Assembly (NCBI RefSeq): GCF_003864255.1
Contig: NZ_QWEZ01000002.1
Location: 744,001 to 808,000 of the forward strand
Length of the DNA: 64,000 nucleotides
Direction of reading: 5' to 3'
DNA from: Aestuariirhabdus litorea
GTDB lineage: Bacteria > Pseudomonadota > Gammaproteobacteria > Pseudomonadales > Aestuariirhabdaceae
The number at the start of each line of letters is the position of its first letter. Positions within the stretch are counted from its first letter, which is position 1. The notes under the pieces were generated by a model that ran no database searches, was not told where the DNA came from, and saw only the letters and a program-made list of their open reading frames with translations. A program made the position numbers and the translations under genes. This document shows positions 53,277 through 62,687 of this stretch, one piece after another.

Positions 53277-54352
53277 GCGGCTGGCTGCGGGGAAGCTTCC
53301 ACAGCCGCCTCGGCGAGTTTGATCTCGACCTCTCACTGAGCCTGCCGGAGCGGGGGGTGACCGCGCTGTTCGGTCGCTCCGGCAGTGGCAAGACCAGCCT
53401 GCTGCGCTGTATTGCCGGTCTGCATCGCGCCGAGCGGGGGGAGTTGTGGGTGGACGGGGAGTGTTGGCAGCAGGGGCGTCGCTTTCTGCCGGTTCACCGC
53501 CGCCCCATCGGCTATGTGTTTCAGGAGGCGAGCCTGCTGCCCCACCTGTCGATCGAGGCTAACCTCCGGTTCGGCCTCAGCCGCAGCCGCAGCGAGCCGG
53601 GCATCGCCCCGGAGCAGGTGGTTGAGCTGCTGGGGCTGGAGGGGTTGCTGGGGCGGATGCCCGAACGCCTCTCCGGCGGCGAGCGCCAGCGGGTGGCGAT
53701 CGGCCGCGCGCTGCTCAGCCAGCCGCGCCTGTTGCTGATGGATGAACCCCTGAGTGCGCTCGACAGCGAGGGCAAACAGCAGATCCTGCCCTACCTGCAG
53801 AACCTGACCCGCCAGCTGGGGATACCGACCCTCTACGTTAGCCACAGCCTGGAGGAGGTGAGCCGGCTGGCGGACCGCATGCTCTATATCGAGCAGGGGC
53901 AGTTGCTGGACCAGGGAGCGCTGGTGGAGGTGGTGCCGCGGCTGCCGGCCGGCAAGCTGGGGGGGGAGGAGTCGGTGGTAGTGGAGGCCCGCCTGCTGGC
54001 CCAGGACCCCGGGCATGGGCTCAGTTACCTCGACCTGGAGGGCTACCGTTTAAGCGTGAATCAGGTCGATGCCGAGCTGCGGCAGCGGGTACGGGTGCGT
54101 ATACCAGCGCGGGATGTGGCCATCTCGCTGCGCCCTATCGAGGGCTCGAGCATGCTTAACGGCCTGCCGGCCACCGTCTGCGGCCTGCGCGACGGCGCCG
54201 ACGGCATCCGCGTGCTGGTGGAGCTGCGGGTGCGCAACAGCCTGCTGCTGGCCAAGATCACCCGCAAATCCTTTGAGCTGCTGGGGCTGCGCGAGGGGCT
54301 GGGGGTGTACGCCCAGATCAAGAGCGTGGCCCTGCTGCAGGAGCTGGGCTAG
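53273..54352 (+). CDS. modC: Molybdate ABC transporter ATPase ModC
   Basis: A 359-residue ATPase with Walker [14 protein letters not shown], signature [15 protein letters not shown] and Walker [13 protein letters not shown], and a C-terminal Mop/TOBE molybdate-sensing domain (from about residue 290). GTG 53273 overlaps the modB stop (GTGA). It drives molybdate import for FeMo-co synthesis. Confidence 0.94.
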   Translation: MSGWLRGSFHSRLGEFDLDLSLSLPERGVTALFGRSGSGKTSLLRCIAGLHRAERGELWVDGECWQQGRRFLPVHRRPIGYVFQEASLLPHLSIEANLRFGLSRSRSEPGIAPEQVVELLGLEGLLGRMPERLSGGERQRVAIGRALLSQPRLLLMDEPLSALDSEGKQQILPYLQNLTRQLGIPTLYVSHSLEEVSRLADRMLYIEQGQLLDQGALVEVVPRLPAGKLGGEESVVVEARLLAQDPGHGLSYLDLEGYRLSVNQVDAELRQRVRVRIPARDVAISLRPIEGSSMLNGLPATVCGLRDGADGIRVLVELRVRNSLLLAKITRKSFELLGLREGLGVYAQIKSVALLQELG

Positions 54353-54441
54353 CGGGCCCCGGTTGCTGGAGCCCTGCGAACCATTAGGGCACAATGGGCT
54401 CAGCGTTTTGCCTGTTTCCCTTTCCCTACTAATGGACCACC

Positions 54442-54678
54442 ATGACCGACAGCCAACCCAACAACCCGTTGCACGGGGTGACCCTGGAGCAGATCGTCAC
54501 CGAGCTGGAGGCGCACTACGGCTGGGAGGAGCTGGGGCGTCGCATCGCCATCCGCTGCTTCACCCACGACCCCTCGGTGAAGTCGAGCCTCAAGTTCCTG
54601 CGCAAAACCCCCTGGGCCCGGAGCAAGGTGGAGGCGCTCTACATCGCTACCCAGAACAGTGTTTATAAAAGAGGTTAG
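54442..54678 (+). CDS. VF530-family DNA-binding protein
   Basis: A 78-residue protein of the DUF2132/VF530 family: [20 protein letters not shown], then [20 protein letters not shown] and VEALYI. The family has a double helix-hairpin fold thought to bind DNA. It is monocistronic as far as can be seen. Confidence 0.9.
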   Translation: MTDSQPNNPLHGVTLEQIVTELEAHYGWEELGRRIAIRCFTHDPSVKSSLKFLRKTPWARSKVEALYIATQNSVYKRG

Positions 54679-54758
54679 CTTCGACCAATGATGGCTTGCC
54701 TCGGGGGACGATTGCGCTATGCTGCGCGCTTTCCCCAACCGAGGCTCCAAGGGCTCCC

Positions 54759-54974
54759 ATGAAAACCATTATCATCAACCGCGAACCGGTTGAACTGTTC
54801 AAGATTCTCAAGTTTGAAGGCATGGTCGCCAGCGGCGCCGACGCCAAGGGAGCGGTGGCCGAGGGGCAGGTACGGGTCAACGGCGAGGTGGAAACCCGCA
54901 AGCGCCGCAAGATGATGGCGGGTGACCTGCTCGAGTTCCACGGCGAGCAGTTTCGCCTTAGCCTCGGCGACTAG
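54759..54974 (+). CDS. S4-domain RNA-binding protein, YbcJ-like
   Basis: A 71-residue S4 domain: EPVELFKILKFEGMVASGAD, AKGAVAEGQVRVNGEVETRK and RRKMMAGDLLEFHGE. This is the size and pattern of YbcJ, a ribosome- or rRNA-binding protein. ATG 54759 gives the normal family start; a longer frame from 54696 is not likely. Confidence 0.88.
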   Translation: MKTIIINREPVELFKILKFEGMVASGADAKGAVAEGQVRVNGEVETRKRRKMMAGDLLEFHGEQFRLSLGD

Positions 54975-54991
54975 CCCTCCTTCTCAGGGGC

Positions 54992-56362
54992 TCAGGGGGG
55001 CGGCGCGATCAACTGCCACAGCAGGACCCCGTGTTCGGGGCGGTAGATGTCGCTGTGGGCACCGCCACCGGAGAGATAGGCGTTCTGGTAGATCAGCTCG
55101 CTGGCGTCGATGTAACTGATCGGGCTGCCGTTGACCGCCTGCGACTCCAGCTCCCCCGAAGCCCGCGCCCGCAGGCAGTTGAAGGGGGGCGTGGTCTGCT
55201 CACAAAAACGGCGATAGCTCTTGTCGTTGCCCGCATAGACCCCCCAGAAAGCGGTGTCCATCGCCTGGTCGTGGACCGAGGCGGTTAGGAAGATGCGACT
55301 GTCGCCCTGACTGGCGTTAGCGCAGCGCCCGGGGAAGATGATCTTGCGGTCCCCGCCACTCCCCAGCAGGCGTTCGATCTGGAAGGCCCCCTGCAGGTTG
55401 ATCAGGGTCAGGTGCGGGAACGGTTTGGGCGTGATCGCCTCGCCTCCCGGCGGGTGGATGGCGGGACCCACGCAGGTGGCCATGCTGGCGGCACGGCTGC
55501 CGAAGCTGTGGCCGATCACCACCACCGGCAGGCGATTGTCGGCCCGTGGCAGGGTATCGTGCAGCAGCACCCCGAGCCAGCTCAGCCCCAGCTCATCGGC
55601 ATCCCGTGCCTTAACCGGAAAACTCACCAGCTTGTAGAGCGGCCCCAGCCAGTCGCTTTGCCACTGGCTGGGCCAGGTGACGCCGATCACCAGGGGGTTA
55701 AACGCCTTTCCCCCGGCCAGGCGGATGTTCTTGATGATCGAGTTGAAATTTCTGAGCGCTTCCTCCTGCACCGTATTCCAGCCCATGGTGAGCACCAGGA
55801 TATGGCTAAAGGGGGTGCCGTCACGGCGGGCAGCGGCAATGCGGGCGCGCAGGCTGATGGCGAGCCGGTTGAGAGCGGCCCAGCTGGCGTGGTAGGCCCG
55901 GTTCGGTGCCACCGGGGCGGGGCTGATGCCGGGGCAGGGGGGCACCAGCTGGCGGGTGTCGGCATCGTCCGGCTGCACATAGGCGTTGTGCAGGCTGCAG
56001 TTGCCCTCACCGAAGGGGCGGTTGCGGTTGTCGATGATGTGGGAGAGATAGAGAATCTTGATGTCCATCAGCTCGTTACGGGCGGCCTCGGCACTGAGTC
56101 CGGCGGCGGGGTGGTCGCTGGTCTGAAGGTCGCCGTCGAGGGTGATGGTACGTACCGGGCTCTTCTCCACCCCCAGGATATAACCGGGGGCGTTAAGGCT
56201 GATCTCGGCGGGGTAGTAGAGCACCGAGTGGAACAGCATGGTGGTGGCGTTGTTGGTCTCCAGTACCCGCTCGGGGGCGTCGAGGGCGCGTTTGGGGGCG
56301 GCGCTACAGGCGCTCAGCAGGGCGCACAGCAGCAGGGTGGCACAGCGGTGTGGACGTCCCAT
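54992..56362 (-). CDS. Alpha/beta-hydrolase-like lipoprotein of unknown substrate
   Basis: A 456-residue protein with a lipoprotein signal peptide (ATLLLCALLSAC, lipobox LSAC) and an alpha/beta-hydrolase core: strand LVLTMGWNTVQEEALRNF and nucleophile elbow VVVIGHSFGSRAASMA, the serine being the likely catalytic residue. A late histidine in SVHDQAMDT or GGAHSDIYRP could complete the triad. It will be anchored in the inner or outer membrane facing the periplasm. GGGGAGA precedes the ATG at 56362. Function unknown. Confidence 0.72.
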   Translation of the reverse strand: MGRPHRCATLLLCALLSACSAAPKRALDAPERVLETNNATTMLFHSVLYYPAEISLNAPGYILGVEKSPVRTITLDGDLQTSDHPAAGLSAEAARNELMDIKILYLSHIIDNRNRPFGEGNCSLHNAYVQPDDADTRQLVPPCPGISPAPVAPNRAYHASWAALNRLAISLRARIAAARRDGTPFSHILVLTMGWNTVQEEALRNFNSIIKNIRLAGGKAFNPLVIGVTWPSQWQSDWLGPLYKLVSFPVKARDADELGLSWLGVLLHDTLPRADNRLPVVVIGHSFGSRAASMATCVGPAIHPPGGEAITPKPFPHLTLINLQGAFQIERLLGSGGDRKIIFPGRCANASQGDSRIFLTASVHDQAMDTAFWGVYAGNDKSYRRFCEQTTPPFNCLRARASGELESQAVNGSPISYIDASELIYQNAYLSGGGAHSDIYRPEHGVLLWQLIAPPP

Positions 56363-56555
56363 GGCGGATCTCCCCGGAGAGCGGTGGGCAGTCACCGAAC
56401 AGCGGTCGCGGTGGATAGCGGCTGGAAAAGAGCCGCCGATCGCCCGGGTGGCATGCTGCCTGTGGTCTCAAGGGGACCCTCGGTGGGCGATCAGGGCTCT
56501 ATCAAGGGTAGTCCAGATTGAGTCACCTGGGAGGCGCGTGGCCACAGGCAGGAGC

Positions 56556-56858
56556 TCAGAGGGCTTTGGGGGCGTGGCTGATGCAGTTTTTGGAGCAGAC
56601 CCTGGCGCAGGCTTCGCAGCCGATGCAGTCGCCGGGGCTGGCGACCGACATCACCATGCGCTGTTCATCGTCGTCAAAGTCGTTGTAGTCATCATCGTAG
56701 TCGTCATCGTTGGTTTCGAATTCAACGAGGTCGAGCACCGTTCGCGAACAGACCTTGTAGCAGCGGCCGCAGCCGATGCACTTGGCGGAGTCGATGGAGC
56801 TGATGTACTGGGGGACCCAGTCACTGCCATCCTGGGTGGTTGCGAGGTAATGGGACAC
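56556..56858 (-). CDS. fdxB: Nif-specific ferredoxin III FdxB
   Basis: A 100-residue ferredoxin with two 4Fe-4S arrays, CIGCGRCYKVCSRTVL and CIGCEACARVCSKNC, both with Ser after the fourth Cys as in FdxB. Between them is an unusually long acidic stretch (about residues 49-65, almost all Asp, Asn and Tyr). It is the last gene of the nifENX operon and probably gives electrons to cofactor assembly. Confidence 0.92.
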   Translation of the reverse strand: MSHYLATTQDGSDWVPQYISSIDSAKCIGCGRCYKVCSRTVLDLVEFETNDDDYDDDYNDFDDDEQRMVMSVASPGDCIGCEACARVCSKNCISHAPKAL

Positions 56859-56869
56859 GGTGGGGGCTC

Positions 56870-57340
56870 CTAAATAGCGGCCACGGCGGGATAGCGGCTA
56901 ACCATCGCCTGGGCCTGGTTGAGTATCTTGTCGCTCTCGGTCTTGAGGGCCTCGAGGCTGCGAAAGCCAAACAGGTGGGCGTCGCGCAGTACCCGGTCCA
57001 TCACCACCAGCTTGCCAACGGTGATCAGCACCCGTCCGAATCCCTCATGGCTGAGGCTGATGAGCGGGCTGCAGAGGTGGCCGCACTCCCTCTCGATGGT
57101 CAGCGCCAGGGCGTTGTAGTAGGCGCGAATATTGGAAAGGGTCACGTCGTCGGGGTCGGCGATCAGCGGCATCTCCTTTTTACGTTCGCGGGTCATGATC
57201 AGCGGGTCGAGGATGCGGGCATCGCTCCACTTCTCATAGGCGCCATAACTGTCCAGCGCCCGCAGGTGGCGGACCAGCTCGATAATGAACTCGCTTTCCA
57301 GCAGGGGGTCCGTGTCACTAATCACCATCTCGTCGTACAT
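56870..57340 (-). CDS. NifX-associated nitrogen fixation protein (DUF269)
   Basis: A 156-residue protein with the DUF269 pattern: FIIELVRHLRALDSYGAYEK and HEGFGRVLITVGKLVVMDRV followed by LRDAHLFGFRS. It is always found after nifX in diazotrophs; its exact role in cofactor handling is not settled. 41 bases lie between nifX and this gene. Confidence 0.92.
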   Translation of the reverse strand: MYDEMVISDTDPLLESEFIIELVRHLRALDSYGAYEKWSDARILDPLIMTRERKKEMPLIADPDDVTLSNIRAYYNALALTIERECGHLCSPLISLSHEGFGRVLITVGKLVVMDRVLRDAHLFGFRSLEALKTESDKILNQAQAMVSRYPAVAAI

Positions 57341-57381
57341 GGGTATTACTCCTGTAGGGCACCGGTCAGGGTGCCGAAAAG

Positions 57382-57849
57382 TTATTCATCCCAGCCCTCG
57401 GCTTCCATGGCATCGAAGCGGCGCTCTCCCTGACCCGGTTGGGTATGCTGGCGCAGCCAATGGGGGGGATTCTCGTACCAGAGGGTTTGCAGTTGCCTGA
57501 TCTCGCGCGCGATGGGGGTGCCGGGCAGGGCGCGCAGGGGCTGGACACCGAGGCTGAGGAGCTGGCGGACGGCGGCGGCACCGATGGCGTTGCAAAAGAC
57601 CGCCTGGCACCCCTGCAGCAGTTCCAGTTTGGTGAGCAGCTTGCTGTGGTTCCTGTCCTGCTCGGTTTCGGTGAACTCGGCGACCTCCAGCAGGTCGCAG
57701 TTGTCGGGGGTGATGCGGTAGATCATAAAGCTGCAGGCGCTGCCAAAATGCTGGTCGATGCGCTTGCGGTCGCGGGTGGCGAAGGCGACCCGGACCTGCT
57801 GCGCGCCGGGCTCGGGGTTGGACAGTTTGAGGTGACGTTCCAGTTTCAT
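57382..57849 (-). CDS. nifX: NifX, carrier of FeMo-co precursor
   Basis: A 155-residue NifX/NafY-fold protein with RVAFATRDRKRIDQHFGSAC near the start (the His is the cofactor-binding position in the family) and FCNAIGAAAVRQLLSLGVQP. It holds NifB-co and VK-cluster between NifB and NifEN. ATG 57849 has AGGAGG 6 bases in front and overlaps the nifN stop (ATGA), which decides the start against two earlier ATG/GTG codons. Confidence 0.92.
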   Translation of the reverse strand: MKLERHLKLSNPEPGAQQVRVAFATRDRKRIDQHFGSACSFMIYRITPDNCDLLEVAEFTETEQDRNHSKLLTKLELLQGCQAVFCNAIGAAAVRQLLSLGVQPLRALPGTPIAREIRQLQTLWYENPPHWLRQHTQPGQGERRFDAMEAEGWDE

Positions 57850-59237
57850 GGGCATCCTCCTGTGCACGCGTGGGGCTCGGCGTTGTCCCGCTTCTGGCTT
57901 AATGGCGAGTGGTAGACCGATATGCGGTGAGGGTCGGCGTGCAGCCGTGCCGTGGCGATTTCGAACAGGGTCTGGGCGCTGCCGCCGTAGCCGACCCAGC
58001 AGCGCCGGTGGGCGCCGTAGATGTCGTGCTGGGGGAAGCCGGCGCGGATCAGGGGCAGCCGGAGCTGGTCGGCGGCGCTGGCCAGGTGGCTGTTGCCGAT
58101 CAGCAGTTCGGCCCCCTGCTCTTGTGCCATCTCCACCAGGTCGGCCAGGTCACCCTGCTGGATGCGGGTGCAGGGCAGGCGTTCGAGGGCGCGCTGCGCC
58201 ACCGGGGTGACCGCTGCCACCAGGGTGGCGCCCATCTGGCTGAGCCAGTCGCCAAAGGCCAGCAGCAGGTCGGGATCGCCGGCGATGGCCACCGGGGCCA
58301 GGCCCAGCTGGAAATGGGTATCAACCATGGCATCCTGCAGCTGTGCGCGCTGGCGCTCGATAGTATCGGGTACCGGCTGGCCGCTGAGGGTTTGCAGGCA
58401 GTGGATAAAACGGTCGCAGGCTTCCAGCCCCATCAGGTGGTCGAAACGGTAGCTGGGCACCGCGGTGCGCTCCTCGAGTCGCTTCGCGGCGCGCGCCAGG
58501 GAGCGCCCCACCACCAGGGTGGCGGCGCTGGCGCCGAGCTGGTCGAAGGCGGAGACCGGAGTGCCGCCCAGGGTCAGGGGGCTGAAATCCTGCTCCACCA
58601 GGTGGCCGAGGGAGTCGCTGATATCGGGCAGCACCAGCGGCGTGAGGCCGAAGGCTGCTATCCATTCCTTGATCTGCTCGATATCCGCCGGGGTGTGGTT
58701 GGCACCCACCAGCAGATTGACCTGGCGGGGCTGGCTGGCGACCCGCCCAGGGCCGTTGGCCGGCACCAGGTGCTGGATCATCGCCTCCAGGGCGAGGGCA
58801 AAACCGCTCTCCAGACAGCCTTTGAAGTCGGGGCTATTGAGGGGCACGATACGGGTCGCCTGGTGTTCGGGATGATGCTGGCGAAACTGGCGGATCACCC
58901 GCTCGATATCGCTGCCCTGGGCCTCGGTGAGGCCGGTGGTGGCCACCAGGATCAGCGCCGGGCAGCTCTTGCTGCAGAGGGTAAGCAGCGCTTCGGCGAG
59001 GTTCTCGTCCCCCCCCATCACGGTGCTGACCTGGTCCATGGCAGTGGTCTGCAGGGGGATCGGTTCGCGGAAGTGCTGGACCAGAAATACCTTGGCGAAG
59101 GCGGAGCAGCCCTGGGAGCTGTGCAGCAGGGGGATCGCCTGGCGGATGCCGAGGCAGGCCAGGGTGGCACCCAGTGGCTGGCTGGATTTGATCGGGTTGA
59201 CCGCCAGTGGCCGCTTACGGGGTTCGATCTGGGGCAT
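57846..59237 (-). CDS. nifN: NifN, beta subunit of the NifEN scaffold
   Basis: A 463-residue nitrogenase-like protein with the N-terminal SSQPLGATLACLGIRQAIPL and LLHSSQGCSAFAKVFLVQHF (cluster cysteine), ALILVATTGLTEAQGSDIER and the C-terminal GNSHLASAADQLRLPLIRAG. Together with NifE it is the scaffold on which NifB-co matures to FeMo-co. The N-terminal region is complete. It follows nifE by 3 bases. Confidence 0.95.
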   Translation of the reverse strand: MPQIEPRKRPLAVNPIKSSQPLGATLACLGIRQAIPLLHSSQGCSAFAKVFLVQHFREPIPLQTTAMDQVSTVMGGDENLAEALLTLCSKSCPALILVATTGLTEAQGSDIERVIRQFRQHHPEHQATRIVPLNSPDFKGCLESGFALALEAMIQHLVPANGPGRVASQPRQVNLLVGANHTPADIEQIKEWIAAFGLTPLVLPDISDSLGHLVEQDFSPLTLGGTPVSAFDQLGASAATLVVGRSLARAAKRLEERTAVPSYRFDHLMGLEACDRFIHCLQTLSGQPVPDTIERQRAQLQDAMVDTHFQLGLAPVAIAGDPDLLLAFGDWLSQMGATLVAAVTPVAQRALERLPCTRIQQGDLADLVEMAQEQGAELLIGNSHLASAADQLRLPLIRAGFPQHDIYGAHRRCWVGYGGSAQTLFEIATARLHADPHRISVYHSPLSQKRDNAEPHACTGGCP

Positions 59238-59240
59238 GGA

Positions 59241-60647
59241 TTACTCCTTGGGCTCCGGGGTGGGCAGTGATGGCTGGCTGCTCGCCCAGGGAGCGGGTCG
59301 GCGCACCTGCGGCCACACCGGATTGCCGAGGCTGATGCAGAGCTGGCGGGCCAGCTCCTTCATACCTCGGTAGCCGGCGTAGCCGAATTCGCGCTCCTGG
59401 TTGATGTCGAGGAAGGGCAGTCGTGCCTTGAGAGCGGTGTAGAGGTTGCGTCCTCCCGCGATCAGCATGTCGGCCCGGTATTCGGCGACCCGGTCGAGCA
59501 GGGCGCGGGCATTGCCGCTCTCGATCATCACCGCCTCCTCCCCCATCAGCTCGCGGATGCGCGCCTTGTCCTCCTCGGTGGATTTCTTGGTACCGGTGGC
59601 GACCACCGTCATTCCCAGGTCCTGCAGAGCTGACACCACCGACCAGGATTTGACCCCGCCGGTGTAGAGCAACACCCGCTTACCCCTGAGCTGCTCGCGC
59701 CAGGGCTCAAGTTCGGCGTCGATGCGCGCCTCCTCGCGGGCGATCAGCAGCTCGGTGCGGCGGCTCAGGTCGGGGTCGCCGATCAGGCGGGCGAAATCCC
59801 GCAACGCCTGGGAGGTGTCGCGTACTCCGTAGAAACTGCCCTCGAACCAGGGGGTGCCGTAGCTGGCCTTGAGTTTGCGAGCAACGTTCACCATCGCCTT
59901 GGAACAGACCATCATATTGACCTCAGCCTGGTGCATGCTCTGCACTTCGTGAAAGCGGGCATCCCCCGACAGGGTGCAGAGCACCCGCAGCCCCAGCTCG
60001 TCGAGCAGCGGCAGCACATTCCACAGCTCACCGGCGATGTTGTACTCGCCGATCAGGTTGATGTCGTAGACCGGAATGCCCGCCGGATGGTGGGGCTTGG
60101 GGGCTTTGTCGGCGGTGCCGATCACGTGCTTGAGCATGGCTTCACCCGCGATGCGGTTACCAAGGTTTTTGGAGCCGTAAAAGCCGGCACAGTCCACCGG
60201 CACCACCGGGGTATGCCAGCGTTCGCTGGCGGCACGGCAGACCGCCTCCAGATCGTCGCCGATCATCGCCGGCAGGCAGGTGTTATAGACCAGAACCGCC
60301 GCCGGCTGGTGGCTGTCGATCGCCTGCTTGATACTGTGGAACAGGCGCTTTTCGCTGCGCCCCATGATCACATCCTGTTCGGTCAGGTCGGTTGTCAGGC
60401 CGAGACGGTAGAGGTCGGGACCGCTGGAGCGGGTGCCGCGGTTGTCCCAGGAGTTGCCAGCGCAGGCGATAGGGCCGTGGACAATGTGAGCAACGTCGGC
60501 GATCGGCAGTAGGGCAATCTGGGCGCCGTCAAAAGCACAGCCGCCGGCGGAGGCGCCAGGGGCGGGACGCGCGCATCCGGATTTGGCCTTATCGTTATGG
60601 TCGCAGGCGGGCTCGTCGAGGAGTTCGGCTATGTCGCGGGCTTTCAT
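59241..60647 (-). CDS. nifE: NifE, alpha subunit of the NifEN scaffold
   Basis: A 468-residue protein with [40 protein letters not shown] (cluster cysteine), [19 protein letters not shown] and [18 protein letters not shown]. Its start [17 protein letters not shown] matches NifE. The operon is nifE-nifN-nifX-DUF269-fdxB, under the sigma-54/NifA promoter just upstream. Confidence 0.96.
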   Translation of the reverse strand: MKARDIAELLDEPACDHNDKAKSGCARPAPGASAGGCAFDGAQIALLPIADVAHIVHGPIACAGNSWDNRGTRSSGPDLYRLGLTTDLTEQDVIMGRSEKRLFHSIKQAIDSHQPAAVLVYNTCLPAMIGDDLEAVCRAASERWHTPVVPVDCAGFYGSKNLGNRIAGEAMLKHVIGTADKAPKPHHPAGIPVYDINLIGEYNIAGELWNVLPLLDELGLRVLCTLSGDARFHEVQSMHQAEVNMMVCSKAMVNVARKLKASYGTPWFEGSFYGVRDTSQALRDFARLIGDPDLSRRTELLIAREEARIDAELEPWREQLRGKRVLLYTGGVKSWSVVSALQDLGMTVVATGTKKSTEEDKARIRELMGEEAVMIESGNARALLDRVAEYRADMLIAGGRNLYTALKARLPFLDINQEREFGYAGYRGMKELARQLCISLGNPVWPQVRRPAPWASSQPSLPTPEPKE

Positions 60648-60698
60648 GGTGGTGTATCCCTTCCGGTCCAGGCCCCAGAGGGGCTTTGCAGATCACAG

Positions 60699-60714
60699 AG
60701 CAACTGTTGTGCCA
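60699..60714 (-). promoter_or_regulatory. Sigma-54 promoter of nifENX
   Basis: Minus strand TGGCACAACAGTTGCT matches the consensus at -24 (TGGCAC) and -12 (TTGC) with correct spacing. Expected start near 60687, 40 bases before the nifE ATG. Confidence 0.92.
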
Positions 60715-60718
60715 GCGC

Positions 60719-60731
60719 TAAGTGGTTGATT
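60719..60731. promoter_or_regulatory. IHF site of the nifE promoter
   Basis: TAAGTGGTTGATT is a full match to the reverse complement of WATCAANNNNTTR. It lies between promoter and NifA site, as in front of nifB. Confidence 0.75.
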
Positions 60732-60765
60732 TTTAATAGGGTTGGGTTGGGGGTAAGGGCGATTT

Positions 60766-60781
60766 TGTGGGCTATGCGACA
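60766..60781. promoter_or_regulatory. NifA site of nifE
   Basis: TGTGGGCTATGCGACA fits TGT-N10-ACA. Its centre is about 87 bases upstream of the expected start. Confidence 0.85.
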
Positions 60782-60873
60782 GTGCCGCCGCGTTTTTTGG
60801 TGGGATCTCGACAATGGGCGAGCGCGAGAGGCTGTTGTTATACTGCGAGCAGATACGAGCCGGGAGCCAGGTC

Positions 60874-61623
60874 ATGCCATTGAGTCTTCGCTGTTGCCTG
60901 CTGTTGCTGGTCGCCTGCCTGAGTGGGCCGGCCTGGGCCGAGAGCAGACTGCTGTTTGCTTACGGCAAGCACGATGGCCCTCCCCATGCCTTTATGAGCG
61001 AGCGGGCTCCGCGGGAGTTACAGGGGGGCATTCTCTTCGATATCGGGATGGAGATCGGGCGCCGCCTTGAGGTCAGGGTGGGCTTTGTCGAGGTGCCCCG
61101 CCCACGACTGCCGAGCTGGCTGGAGGAGGGCAAGGTACATGCCCATTGCCAGCTGAACCCTGAATGGGTAGATGTCCCCCAGCAGCTGCTCTGGAGCCAT
61201 GAGCTGTTCAGCACCGCCGACCGCTTCTACCTGGCGGGCAGTCGCAGTGAAAACGTTCACCGTCATGAGGACCTAAAGGGGATGCGACTCGGGGCCATAC
61301 GAGGCTATACCTACTCCGAGCCCCTGACCCGGCTCGTCAATAGCGGTGCGGTGCAGCGGGAGGATGCTTCGTCTACGCAGCAGCTGGTGCAGATGCTGGT
61401 GCGGGGGCGAATCGAAGCCCTGTTAACGGATGAGATCGTCGCCGACTATCTGCTCTCCCTACAGCCCTATGATATAGCGGGCGCGCCCCTGGAAGATGCC
61501 CGCCAGGGACGGTTTTGCGCCTACTCGGCCAAGGCCCCGATCCCCTTCGAGCGCTTCAATGAGGTGGTACGGGCGATGATCGATGAGGGACGAGTGCGGG
61601 AGATCATCAACCAGTACCGTTGA
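60874..61623 (+). CDS. Orphan periplasmic binding protein of SBP family 3
   Basis: A 249-residue protein with a Sec signal peptide (CCLLLLVACLSGPAWA) and the type of fold of amino-acid-binding proteins (GGILFDIGMEIGRRLEVRVG, LKGMRLGAIRGYTYSE, RIEALLTDEIVADYLL). No transporter genes are next to it, and the canonical ligand arginine motif is not clear, so sensing or another ligand is possible. ATG 60874 is preceded by GGGAGCC. It is divergent from nifE but lacks its own sigma-54 site. Confidence 0.82.
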   Translation: MPLSLRCCLLLLVACLSGPAWAESRLLFAYGKHDGPPHAFMSERAPRELQGGILFDIGMEIGRRLEVRVGFVEVPRPRLPSWLEEGKVHAHCQLNPEWVDVPQQLLWSHELFSTADRFYLAGSRSENVHRHEDLKGMRLGAIRGYTYSEPLTRLVNSGAVQREDASSTQQLVQMLVRGRIEALLTDEIVADYLLSLQPYDIAGAPLEDARQGRFCAYSAKAPIPFERFNEVVRAMIDEGRVREIINQYR

Positions 61624-61775
61624 CCCCGCGCAGCTTTGCCGCAGGGGAATATTGGCAGCCTGTATGCGCCTCCTCTATTCTTGATTGAACGATACGTGAC
61701 CAGCTGTTCGATACCCCTGATCTACGCACGGCTATCTGGCGGAGTCATTTAGTCAACACAAAATGTGAGGTTGTT

Positions 61776-62684
61776 ATGTCTAATGCCCAGGCGCAGAACC
61801 TGACCCCCTTGCAACCCATTCCCCAGGAAGCCTTCGACTGGTATGACGAGTACGCCCATGGGGTGATCGACCGGCGAACCTTTATGGCGCGCCTCTCGAC
61901 CCTGGTCACCGCCACCCTTACCCTCAGTATGTTGTCCTCGGCGCTGCTACCCAACTACGCGCTGGCCGAGCAGGTCTCCTTCAATGATCCGGCGATCCGG
62001 GCCGAGTACGTCACCTTCGACTCCCCCCTGGGGCACGGCGAGGGACGCGGCTACCTGGTGCTACCAACCGCACTGGCCGCCAGGGGGCCGGTGGTGTTGG
62101 TGGTACATGAAAACCGGGGCCTTAATCCCTATATCGAGGACGTGGCAAGGCGCCTCGCGAAAGCTGGCCTCATCGCCTTTGCCCCGGACGCCCTCTACCC
62201 TCTGGGGGGCTACCCCGGTAACGATGACGAGGGTCGCACGCTGCAGAAGTCGATGGACCGGGGCAGGATCGAACAGGATTTCATCGCCGCTGCCCACTTC
62301 CTCAAGGGCCATGAGCGCAGCAGTGGCAAGTTGGGCGTGGTGGGGTTTTGCTTCGGCGGTTACATCACCAATATGCTGGCTGCGACCATGGGAGACGATC
62401 TTAATGCCGGAGTACCCTTCTATGGCACTCCGGCAGCGGCCGAGTTGCGCAGCAACATCAAGGCCCCCTTGTTGATCCAGCTGGCGGGGTTGGATGAGCG
62501 GGTCAACGCCACCTGGCCGGACTATGAAAGCGATCTCAAACGCTACCAGGTGGACTACCAGGTGCATATCTATCCCGATGTGAGTCACGGTTTCCACAAC
62601 GACTCCACCGGGCGCTACAACGAAGCGGCGGCCGAGCTCGCCTGGGAGCGGACCCTGGCCTTCTTTAACCAGCACCTGGGGTGA
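61776..62684 (+). CDS. Exported dienelactone-hydrolase-family enzyme (YghX-like)
   Basis: A 302-residue hydrolase. Around residue 33 DRRTFMARL followed by a hydrophobic stretch looks like a twin-arginine signal set back from the N-terminus. The dienelactone-hydrolase core has the cysteine nucleophile in GVVGFCFGGYITN, an acid in LAGLDERVNATW and the histidine in DVSHGFHND. The natural substrate is unknown. AGGTTG lies before the ATG. Confidence 0.85.
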   Translation: MSNAQAQNLTPLQPIPQEAFDWYDEYAHGVIDRRTFMARLSTLVTATLTLSMLSSALLPNYALAEQVSFNDPAIRAEYVTFDSPLGHGEGRGYLVLPTALAARGPVVLVVHENRGLNPYIEDVARRLAKAGLIAFAPDALYPLGGYPGNDDEGRTLQKSMDRGRIEQDFIAAAHFLKGHERSSGKLGVVGFCFGGYITNMLAATMGDDLNAGVPFYGTPAAAELRSNIKAPLLIQLAGLDERVNATWPDYESDLKRYQVDYQVHIYPDVSHGFHNDSTGRYNEAAAELAWERTLAFFNQHLG

Positions 62685-62687
62685 TCC

